Assembly: GCF_014268495.2 (NCBI RefSeq)
Contig: NZ_CP077087.1
Location: forward strand, 1,863,501-1,927,500
DNA length: 64,000 bases
Direction of reading: 5' to 3'
Source: Pseudomonas monsensis
Lineage (GTDB): Bacteria > Pseudomonadota > Gammaproteobacteria > Pseudomonadales > Pseudomonadaceae
The notes beneath the pieces are model-generated. The model saw only the letters and a program-made list of their open reading frames with translations. It was not told where the DNA came from and ran no database searches. A program made the position numbers and the translations under genes. Positions 25,512 through 36,400 of the stretch are shown here, piece by piece. Positions within the stretch are counted from its first letter, which is position 1. The number at the start of each line of letters is the position of its first letter.

Positions 25512-26870
25512 TTATTTCAGCTCAGGCAGGCGTGCTTCGTTTTTGACTTCGGTCGCCGCAATCGCATCCGCCGGCAGCACCACCCGTTGTTTGCTCAGCA
25601 ACTGGCCCATGTTCGCCAGCACGCGGTACATCGAATATTCCTCGGTGTAGCGGATTTCGGTGTAGCGGCGGTTGGCGTTGTAGAGCTCGTTTTCACTGTC
25701 GAGCAAGTCGAGCAGGGTGCGTTGGCCGAGGCCGAACTGATCCTGATACGCCGCGCGCACGCGTTTGGTGGTCTCGGCGTATTCGCGGGCGGTCGGGGTC
25801 TGTTTCTTCGCGTTGACCATGGCGTTCCAGGCCAGGTGAATGTTCTCGTTCAACTGACGCAGGGCGTTGTTGCGGATGTCCATCGCCTGGTTGATCTGGT
25901 GCGCATCGGAGGCCAGACGGGCCTTGTCGCTGCCGCCACGGAACAGGTTGTAGTTCATGATCACGCCCACGCGCCATTCGTTGTCGTGGCCTTCATCACC
26001 TTGCACATTGTTGTTCGCACCCACCGCGGCTTCGGCATCGAAGCGTGGATAGAACGGCGACTTGGCGACTTCGTACTGGCTCTCGGCCGATTGCACGTCG
26101 GCCTGGGCGGATTTCAGGTACGGGTTGTTCTCGACCATGCTCTGCTGGGCTTCGGGCAGGCTGGCGGGCAATTCGCCGCGGGTCGAGGCCGGAGCTTCCA
26201 GCTCATCGGGCATGCGCCCGACCACGGCATAGAAGTTCGATTCGGCGTCGGCCAGATCGACTTCGGCGGTATCGAGGTTGTTTTGTGCCAGCGCCTTACG
26301 GGCCACCGACTGGTCGGAGTCGGCGGTGCTGCCGATGCCCCGCTGGGTGCGCAGGCCGATCTGATCGTTGACCCGCAAGTGCGCCTGCAGGTTGTTTTTG
26401 GCCAGGCTCACCAGTTCGCGACGCTTGAGCACTTCAAGGTAGACCTCGATGGTGCGCAGGGCCAGATCCTGGGCGGTGCCTTGCGCGTAATAAGCGCGCG
26501 AGTTGGACACACCCTTGGTGCGCTCGACCTCGTTGGCGGTGTTGAACCCGTCGAACAGCATCTGCCGCAGGCGCAGCTCGGACTGGGTGTAATTGAGGAT
26601 GGCGGTGTGGTGATTACCGAGGGCCCGGGTGTTGGTGTTGTCGCTGTAGCCGCGACCATAAGCGGCGTTCAGATCGACGGACGGATAGAAGCCACCCCTG
26701 GCGACTTTCACTTGTTCGTCGGCCGACAGTTTTGCGTCCACGCGCGAGGCCAGTTCGGGGTGGGTGGCAATGGTGCTTTGGATCGCTTCGGTGAGGTTCA
26801 TTGCCTGGGCTTGAGAAGTGCAAGCCATGGCCAGCAAAACCGCGCTGCAGAGGGGGGTTAGAACGCGCAT
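25512..26870 (-). CDS. TolC-family outer-membrane channel (LapE/MapE-like)
   Basis: 452 residues with a signal peptide cleaved near A-C-T-S-Q-A-Q-A (about residue 23). Repeated helix-strand units (N-L-T-E-A-I-Q-S-T-I-A-T-H-P-E-L, G-R-G-Y-S-D-N-T-N, R-V-G-V-I-M-N-Y-N-L-F-R-G-G) are typical of the TolC fold. The C-terminus has the N-E-L-Y-N-A-N-R-R-Y motif of the type 1 secretion TolC group. First gene of the leftward operon. It forms the exit duct for the adhesin and, in Lap systems, also the pore that retains it. Confidence 0.92.
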   Translation of the reverse strand: MRVLTPLCSAVLLAMACTSQAQAMNLTEAIQSTIATHPELASRVDAKLSADEQVKVARGGFYPSVDLNAAYGRGYSDNTNTRALGNHHTAILNYTQSELRLRQMLFDGFNTANEVERTKGVSNSRAYYAQGTAQDLALRTIEVYLEVLKRRELVSLAKNNLQAHLRVNDQIGLRTQRGIGSTADSDQSVARKALAQNNLDTAEVDLADAESNFYAVVGRMPDELEAPASTRGELPASLPEAQQSMVENNPYLKSAQADVQSAESQYEVAKSPFYPRFDAEAAVGANNNVQGDEGHDNEWRVGVIMNYNLFRGGSDKARLASDAHQINQAMDIRNNALRQLNENIHLAWNAMVNAKKQTPTAREYAETTKRVRAAYQDQFGLGQRTLLDLLDSENELYNANRRYTEIRYTEEYSMYRVLANMGQLLSKQRVVLPADAIAATEVKNEARLPELK

Positions 26871-27402
26871 GGGTGCATCTCCCTGAGTCCTGATGGTGTG
26901 TTACTGTCGCCAAATATTTGACGAACTTTTAAGGTGTAAGCGTTTCACTCTTGTAACAACAGAGCTAAGAACATCCTGAAGCGTAGCTAAGAAAAAATTT
27001 TCATAAGGCTTATGCCGAAAAAAACTTATGCGCTTGGCGAAAACCGGCACATTGTTCAGGACGAAAGCCTTTGTTTCATGCGCTTTAGGGAGCACAAAAA
27101 GGCTTGAGGAAAGTTCCATTCACTTTGCGACATACGGCGAAGTAATGCTGAAGGGGAGGGACGCGTAGCGGCAGATGAGTGACAGTTTTTTGTCACTCGG
27201 GTGATTCACCACCGTTACGTAGCGTTAGTGGGCGTATGGCTTTGATCAGGATGCGGAAGTGCTTGATAGCACTGATGTTTCCGAAAAAAGCCACCTGCGA
27301 AACGAACTGTTGAAGGTGCGAGCGTCGCCTCCAACAACCCGATTGAGCCATGGGCTGCTTCGCTTACCAGTGCCGACGGTGGTCGGCAGCGGAGGATTTC
27401 AC
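26871..27402. promoter_or_regulatory. Divergent control region of secretion operon and adhesin
   Basis: 532 bases without a credible gene. Contents seen: palindrome CAAATATTTG (26911-26920) 41 bases upstream of the LapE-like start; palindromic CATAAGGCTTATG (near 27003-27015) and another CTTATG shortly after in an A/T-rich stretch; stem-loop GAGTGACA-GTTTTT-TGTCACTC (27177-27198); a leader with GGAGGA (27391-27396) six bases before the adhesin ATG. Promoters for both directions are expected here but could not be placed with confidence. Confidence 0.5.
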
Positions 27403-30400
27403 ATGGCAACGCTCATTGGCACAGTCACTAAAGTCATTGGCCAGGTTTTCGCTCAGTCGGCCGACGGTACTAAGCGCGCACTGGTTGAGGGGGATCGCCT
27501 GTTTGTCGGCGATCAACTGATCACCGGCGCGGAAGGCGCTGTCGCCGTTCATCTGCAAAACGGCCAGGAACTGACCCTCGGACGCGGCAGCAGCATGACC
27601 ATGACCGGTGAACTGCTGGCGGGTCAGGCGGCGCATGTAAATGCCGCGGAGGCTGTGACACCGAGCGACGCGCAATTGACCGATGTCGAGCAGATCCAGA
27701 AAGCCATCGCCGCCGGTGATGATCCGAGCAAAACCGCTGAAGCCACCGCGGCAGGTCCGAATGCCCCGGGCGGCGCACCGGGAGAGGCGGGCGGCGGTCA
27801 CAGTTTTGTCCTGCTGACCGAAGTCGGCGGACGCGTCGACCCGATCATCGGTTTCCCCACCGCCGGGTTCGGCGGTATTCCCGAATTCCCTGAAGAACGC
27901 CATAACGCGGTGATCGACAACGGCAATGACACCCCGGCTGTCGTGGTGCCGCCACCGGTGAACAATCCGGTGACCCTTACCGGCCTGAATGTGGCGGGCG
28001 GCGAACTGAACCTCAGTGAAGCCAATCTGCCTGACGGTTCGTCGGCCAACCCGGGCGCACTGACGCAAAGCGGCAGCTTCACCGTGTCGGCGCCGGACGG
28101 TCTGACCAGCCTGAGCATCGGCGGCATCAACCTGATCAACGGCGGCGTCGCGGTCGGGTTCCCGCAATCGGTCACCACGCAACTGGGCAACACCCTGACC
28201 ATCACCGGTTACAACCCGGCGACGGGCGTGGTCACTTACAGCTACACCCTCAACGGCAACGAAAGCCACGCGGCCGGCGACGGCGCGAACAACCTCAGCG
28301 AACAGTTCACGGTGATTGCCGGCGACAGCAACGGCGACACCGCGACCGGCACGCTCGACGTCAACATCACCGACGACGTGCCGAAAGCGTTCGATGACAG
28401 CAATGGCACGGCGTCAGAGACTCAACTGACGCTGACCGGCAACGTCCTGACCAACGACGTGCAAGGCGCGGACCGCGTACCGACCGGGCCGGTAACCCCG
28501 GGCACGTTCACCGGTACTTACGGCACCTTGGTGCTTAACGCCAACGGCACGTACACCTACACCCTGAACACCAACGATGCCGACTTCAAAAACCTGCACG
28601 GTGGCGGCAACGGCACGGAAACCTTCGCCTACACCATCACCGATTCCGACGGTGATACCAGTACGGCGAATCTGGTTTTGCAGATCCACAACAATGACGA
28701 TCCGGTAGTCATCAATGGCTTGAACGTCGAAGGCGGCGAGCTCACCGTCTACGAGAAAAACCTCACTGACGGCAGTGCACCGGATTCCACCGCGCTGACC
28801 CAAAGCGGCACGTTCACCATCACCGCACTCGATGGCGTCACCACCCTGACCGTCGGCGGCATCGCTGTCGTCACCAACGGCGTGGCCGCAGGTTTCCCGC
28901 AATCGGTCACCACGCCGCTGGGTAGCACGTTGACCATCACCGGCTTCAACGCGGCGACCGGTGTGGTCAGCTACAGCTACACCCTGGTCGATAACGAAGC
29001 CCATCCAACCGCCAGCGGCGCGAACAATCTGCCTGAGCAATTCGCCGTCACCGTAGTCGATGACAATGGCACCACCGCCAATGCCACCCTCGACGTGAAC
29101 ATCGTCGACGACTTGCCGAAAGCCGCGGATGACAGCAACGCCAGCACCGCGTCGGAATCTTTGCTGACCCTGACCGGCAACGTCCTGACCAACGACGTGC
29201 AAGGCGCGGACCGCGTACCGACCGGGCCGGTAACCCCGGGCACGTTCACCGGTACTTACGGCACCTTAGTGCTTAACGCCAACGGCACGTACACCTACAC
29301 CCTGAACACCACCGATGCCGACTTCAAAAACCTGCACGGTGGCGGCAACGGCACGGAAACCTTCGCCTACACCATCACCGATTCCGACGGTGATACCAGT
29401 ACGGCGAATCTGGTTTTGCAGATCCACAACAACGACGATCCGGTAGTCATCAATGGCCTGAACGTCGAAGGCGGCGAGCTCACCGTCTACGAGAAAAACC
29501 TCACTGACGGCAGCGCACCGGATTCCACCGCGCTGACCCAAAGCGGCACGTTCACCATCACCGCACTCGATGGCGTCACCACGCTGACCGTCGGCGGTAT
29601 CGCTGTCGTCACCAACGGCGTGGCCGCAGGTTTCCCGCAATCGGTCACCACGCCGTTGGGCAGCACGTTGACCATCACCGGTTTCAACGCGGCGACCGGC
29701 GTGGTCAGCTACAGCTACACCCTGGTCGATAACGAAGCCCACCCGACCGCCAACGGTGCGAACAATCTGCCTGAGCAGTTCGCCGTCACCGTAGTCGATG
29801 ACAACGGCACCACCGCCAATGCCACCCTCGACGTGAACATCGTCGATGACTTGCCGAAAGCCGTGGATGACAGCAACGCCAGCACCGCGTCGGAATCTTT
29901 GCTGACTCTGACCGGCAACGTCCTGACCAACGACGTGCAAGGCGCCGACCGTGTGCCCACCGGTCCTGTCACTGCCGGGACTTTCACCGGCACCTACGGC
30001 ACCCTGGAACTGCATACCGACGGCACCTACACCTACACGCTGAACCCGACCGATGCCGACTTCAAAAACCTGCACGGTGGCGGCAATGGTACGGAAACCT
30101 TCGCCTACACCATCACTGACTCGGACGGCGATACCAGCACCGCCAACCTCGTCCTGCAGATCCACAACAACGACGATCCTGTGGTCATCAGCGGCCTCGA
30201 CGTCAACGGCGGCGAACTCACCGTCTACGAGAAAAACCTCACTGACGGCAGCGCACCGGATTCCACCGCGCTGACCCAAAGCGGCACGTTCACCATCACC
30301 GCACTCGATGGCGTCACCACCCTGACCGTCGGCGGCATCGCTGTCGTCACCAACGGCGTGGCCGCCGGTTTCCCACAATCGGTCACCACGCCGTTGGGCA

Positions 30401-33400
30401 GCACGTTGACCATCACCGGTTTCAACGCGGCGACCGGCGTCGTCAGTTACAGCTACACCCTGGTCGATAACGAAGCCCACCCAAGCGCCAACGGCGCAAA
30501 CAATCTGCCTGAGCAGTTCGCCGTCACCGTGGTCGATGACAATGGCACCACCGCCAATGCCACCCTCGACGTGAACATCGTCGACGACTTGCCAAAAGCC
30601 GTGGATGACAGCAACGCCAGCACCGCGTCGGAATCTTTGCTGACTCTGACCGGCAACGTCCTGACCAACGACGTGCAAGGCGCCGACCGTGTGCCCACCG
30701 GTCCTGTCACTGCCGGGACTTTCACCGGCACCTACGGCACCCTGGAACTGCATACCGACGGCACCTACACCTACACGCTGAACCCGACCGATGCCGACTT
30801 CAAAAACCTGCACGGTGGCGGCAATGGTACGGAAACCTTCGCCTACACCATCACTGACTCGGACGGCGATACCAGCACCGCCAACCTCGTCCTGCAGATC
30901 CACAACAACGACGATCCTGTGGTCATCAGCGGCCTCGACGTCAACGGCGGCGAACTCACCGTCTACGAGAAAAACCTCACTGACGGCAGCGCACCGGATT
31001 CCACCGCGCTGACCCAAAGCGGCACGTTCACCATCACCGCACTCGATGGCGTCACCACCCTGACCGTCGGCGGCATCGCTGTCGTCACCAACGGCGTGGC
31101 CGCCGGTTTCCCACAATCGGTCACCACGCCGTTGGGCAGCACGTTGACCATCACCGGTTTCAACGCGGCGACCGGCGTCGTCAGTTACAGCTACACCCTG
31201 GTCGATAACGAAGCCCACCCAAGCGCCAACGGCGCAAACAATCTGCCTGAGCAGTTCGCCGTCACCGTGGTCGATGACAATGGCACCACCGCCAATGCCA
31301 CCCTCGACGTGAACATCGTCGACGACTTGCCAAAAGCCGTGGATGACAGCAACGCCAGCACCGCGTCGGAAACCTTGCTGACCCTGACCGGCAACGTCCT
31401 GACCAACGACGTGCAAGGCGCCGACCGCGTACCGACCGGCCCCGTCACTCCAGGCACGTTCACCGGCACTTACGGCACCCTCGTGCTCAACGCCAACGGC
31501 ACTTACACCTATACGCTGAACACCAACGATGCCGACTTCAAAAATCTGCATGGTGGCGGCAACGGCACGGAAAACTTCGCCTACACCATTACCGATTCGG
31601 ACGGTGATACCAGCACCGCGAACCTGGTGCTGAACATCCACAACAACGACGATCCGGTGATCATCAACGGCCTCGACGTCAATGGTGGAGAACTCACCGT
31701 CTACGAGAAAAACCTCACTGACGGCAGCGCACCGGACGCCAACGCGCTGACCCAAAGCGGCACGTTCACCATCACCGCACTCGATGGCGTCACAACCCTG
31801 ACCGTCGGCGGCATCGCTGTCGTCACCAACGGCGTGGCCGCCGGTTTCCCGCAATCGGTCACCACGCCGTTGGGCAGCACGTTGACCATCACCGGTTTCA
31901 ACGCGGCGACCGGCGTGGTCAGCTACAGCTACACCCTGGTCGATAACGAAGCCCATCCAAGCGCCAACGGCGCGAACAATCTGCCAGAGCAGTTCGCCGT
32001 CACCGTTGTCGATGACAACGGCACCACTGCCAACGCCACCCTCGACGTAAACATCGTCGATGACCTGCCGAAAGCCGTGGATGACAGCAACGCCAGCACC
32101 GCGTCGGAATCTTTGCTGACCCTGACCGGCAACGTCCTGACCAACGACGTGCAAGGCGCGGATCGCGTACCGACCGGGCCGGTAACCCCGGGCACGTTCA
32201 CCGGGACGTACGGCACCTTGGTGCTCAACGCCAACGGCACGTACACCTACACCCTGAACACCAACGATGCCGACTTCAAAAACCTGCACGGCGGTGGCAG
32301 CGGCACGGAAACCTTCGCCTACACCATCACTGACTCGGACGGTGATACCAGTACGGCGAATCTGGTGCTGAACATCCACAACAACGACGATCAGGTCTAC
32401 CTCAACGGCCTCGACGTCAATGGTGGAGAACTCACCGTCTACGAGAAAAATCTCAGTGACGGCACCAGCCCCGACACTCCGGCGCTGACCCAGAGCGGCA
32501 CCTTTACCGTGACCGCCCTCGATGGTCTGCAAACCCTGACCGTGGGCGGCATCAACGTGGTCACCGGTGGCGTGGCCGCCGGTTTCCCGCAATCGGTCAC
32601 CACGCCGCTGGGCAGTACCTTGACCATCACCGGTTACAACCCGGCCACGGGTGTTGTGAGTTACAGCTACACCCTGGTCGACAACGAAACCCATCCGAAC
32701 GCCAACGGTGCCAACAGCATCACCGAGAACTTCAACGTGGTGGCGACGGACACCGATGGCAGCACGGCCAGCGGCCAGATCAACGTCAACATCGTCGATG
32801 ATTTGCCCAGCGCTCATCCTGATGCTGCATCGGTGGTGGAGGGCGGGACGGTCAGCGGTAACGTTCTGGACAACGACATCGGCGGCGCCGACGGCCCGGC
32901 CGTAACCGGTGCGGTGGTCGGCGTGCGTGCCGGCGCCGACACCTCGACTTCGGCCATCGGCGGCCTCAACAGCAACATCAACGGCACCTACGGCTACCTG
33001 ACCCTGGACGCCAACGGCAACGCCGTCTACCACAGTAATCCGAATGCGGTGAATGGCCCGGGCGCGGTGGATGTGTTCACCTACACCGTGCGCGATTCCG
33101 ACGGTGATGAAAGCACCACCACCATCACCATTGATGTCGCCAACAGCAAACTGTATGCAACCAGTGACACCGACGTCACTGTCTACGAAAAAGCGCTGGA
33201 CCTGACCAAGGACGGCGCGGACCTGGCCGCCGGTACGGTCACCGGCAGCGATCCGGCCAGCACCGGCGAAACCGCGTCCGGTACCTTGGTCGGCTCGGTC
33301 ACCGGTGCGGTCGGCGCGATCAGCTATGCCTTGGTCGGTAGCGCCACTGGCAACTACGGGCAGATCGTCCTCAACCCCAACGGCACGTACACCTACACAC

Positions 33401-36400
33401 TGACCTCAGCGGCCACCACTACACCGCATGCCGACGACGGCGCCAACACCCTGACCGAAACCTTCACCTATCAGGCCACCGATTCGCTCGGTAACATCGT
33501 CAACAGCACCATCGTCGTCAGCATCGTCGATGACGTGCCGAAAGCCGTGAACGACAGCAACGCCAACAGCGCCTCGGAAACGCAACTGACCCTGACCGGC
33601 AATGTGCTGACCAACGATGTGCAAGGCGCCGATATGGTCGCGACCGGACCGAATGCCGGGCCGATCACTCCCGCTACTGTCGTCGGGACGTACGGCACCT
33701 TGGTACTCAACGCCAACGGCACGTACACCTACACGTTGAACCCCAACGATGCCGACTTCAAAAACCTGCATGGCGGCGGCAACGGCACCGAGACGTTCAC
33801 CTATACCCTGACCGATGCCGACGGCGACACCAGCACCGCCAACCTGGTGCTGAACATCCACAACAACGACGATCCGGTGCTGCTCAACGGTCTCGACGTC
33901 AATGGCGGCGAACTCACCGTCTACGAGAAAAACCTCAGCGACGGCACCAGCCCCGACACCCCGGCGCTGACTCAGAGCGGCACCTTCACCGTCACCGCTC
34001 TCGATGGTCTGCAAACCCTCACCGTCGGTGGCATTGCCGTGGTGACCAATGGTGTCGCCGCAGGCTTCCCGCAATCGGTGGTTTCGCCGCTGGGTAGCAC
34101 CTTCACCGTCACCGGTTACAACCCGGCCACCGGTGTCGTCAGTTACAGCTACACCCTGGTCGACAACGAAGCCCACCCGACCGGCAGCGGTGCCAACAGC
34201 CTCACCGAAAACTTCAACGTGGTGGCGACGGATACCGATGGCAGCACCGCCAGCGGGCAGATCAACGTCAACATCATCGACGACTTGCCGACCGCCAAAC
34301 CCGACACCGGTTCGGTGGCGGAGGGCGGTACGGTCAACGTCAGCGTGCTCGGCAATGACATCAGCGGGGCCGATGGCGCGGCCACGGTGGTCGGTGTGCG
34401 TGCCGGCAGCAATACCGGCACCTCGGCCATCGGCGGTCTCAACAGCAACATCAATGGCAACTTCGGTTACCTGACCCTCGATGCGGCCGGCAACGCCGTC
34501 TATCACAGCAACCCGAACTCGGTGAGCCCACCAGGCGCCACTGACACCTTCACTTACACCATCCGCGACAGCGATGGCGACGAAAGCACCACCACCATCA
34601 CCATCAACGTCGCCGACAGCAAACTCGTGGCGTCGGTGGACCAGGACGTGACGGTCTACGAAAAAGCCCTCGACCTGACCAAGGACGGCCAGGATCTGGC
34701 CCCCGGTACGGTCACCGGCAGCGACCCGACCAATACCGGCGAAACCACCACCGGCACGCTGGTCGGTGCAGTCACCGGCGGCAGCGGCGCGATCACTTAC
34801 ACCCTGGTCGGCAGCGCCACCGGCACGTACGGTCAGATCCAGCTCAACGCCGATGGCACTTACACCTACACCCTGACCTCGGCACCGAAAACCACACCGA
34901 ACGCCAACGATGGTGCCAACACCCTGAGCGAAAGTTTCACCTACAAAGCCACCGATGCGCTGGGCAACAGCACCACCAGTACGATCGTGGTCAACATCGT
35001 CGACGACGTGCCCAAAGCCGTAGCCTCGGATCGCTCGGTGGCGGCGGTGGAGATCGACTCCAACATCCTTATCGTCCTCGACATCTCCGGCAGTATGGCC
35101 GACGCCTCTGGCGTACCGGGCCTGTCGCGGTTGGCCTTGGCCAAGCAAGCCATCAGCGCCTTGCTCGACAAGTACGACGACCTCGGCGATGTGAAAGTGC
35201 AGCTCGTCACCTTCAGCAGCAACGCCACCGACCGAACCACGGTATGGGTCGATGTGGCCACAGCGAAAACCATTCTCGCCGGACTCACCGCTGGCGGTGG
35301 CACCAACTACGACGCTGCCGTGGCGACCATGTACAACGCGTTCAACACCTCGGGCAAACTCACCGGGGCGCAGAACGTCGGTTACTTCTTCTCCGACGGC
35401 AAACCCAACGAGGGCGATATTGGTACTGCCGACGAAGCGACGCTCAAAGCCTTCCTCGATGCCAACAACATCAAGAACTACGCGATCGGCCTCGGCAGCG
35501 GCGTGAGCAACGCCAACCTCGACCCGCTGGCGTATGACGGCATCAGCCACACCAACACCAACGCGGTGGTGGTCACCGACCTCAATCAACTCAACTCGGT
35601 GCTGTCCGGCACCGTTGAAGGCGCGCCGGTTACCGGTTCGCTGCTGGGCGAGGGCGGGACGTTCGGCGCCGATGGCGGCTTCATCAAATCCATCGTGGTC
35701 GACGGCACCACCTACACCTATGACCCGCGCGCCAACAGCGGTCAGGGGTCGCTGACCGCAAGCGGCGGCACCAACCACGGCACGTTCAATACGGTGAACA
35801 ACAGCCTGAGCATTGCCACCAATAACAGCGGCACGCTGGTGATCAACCTCGACACCGGTGACTACAGCTACACCTCACAGAAAACCACGACCACGGTGAT
35901 CACCGAGAACATCGGCTTCACCCTCAGCGACAACGACGGCGACCTCGCCAGCTCGACCCTGACCGTGAAAGTGATCCCCAACGCGCCACCAGTGGCGATG
36001 GACGACCACGTCATCACCAACGTGCTGTCGAGCAGCGTCACGGTGCCGGGCGAGTTGCTGCTGGCCAACGACACCGACCCCAATGGCGATACGCTCAACG
36101 CCTCACCGACCACCTTCAACACCGGTTGGGTGGCCAGGGGCGCAGATTTCACCGGCAGCGGCGCAATCACTTTCAATGGCACCGGCAACAACGCCGCCAA
36201 CCAGACCCTGGCCGACGTGCGCAATGCGTTCGCTGCCAACACCGCCGCCATGACCGCCGTGCTGGTGATCAGCGGCTACCTCGGTGCGGTGACCAACGCC
36301 AATGCCAACGATGAAGACCTGATCACCGTCAAACTGAAACAGGGCGAGACGCTGAACCTGGATCACAACCTGGCGGCCGGGCATATCACGCTGGAGTACT

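Noticed and set aside
24996..26861. 621-codon plus-strand frame across the ABC and TolC-type genes
   Set aside because: Antisense shadow; the minus-strand genes have complete diagnostic motifs.
26901..27119. 72-codon minus-strand frame in the adhesin control region
   Set aside because: No ribosome site, no family resemblance, and it would overlap the expected promoters.
27177..27198. T-rich stem-loop as terminator in the adhesin leader
   Set aside because: The T run is in the loop, not after the stem, so it does not look like a rho-independent terminator.
29266..33033. 1255-codon open frame on the minus strand inside the adhesin gene
   Set aside because: It is the antisense of the 738-bp repeats; its own product repeats with the same period and is valine/glycine/histidine-rich without fold-like pattern. 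The plus-strand protein is clearly real.
33406..35778. 790-codon minus-strand frame in the adhesin gene
   Set aside because: Same cause: high G+C and repetitive codons leave the opposite strand without stops.
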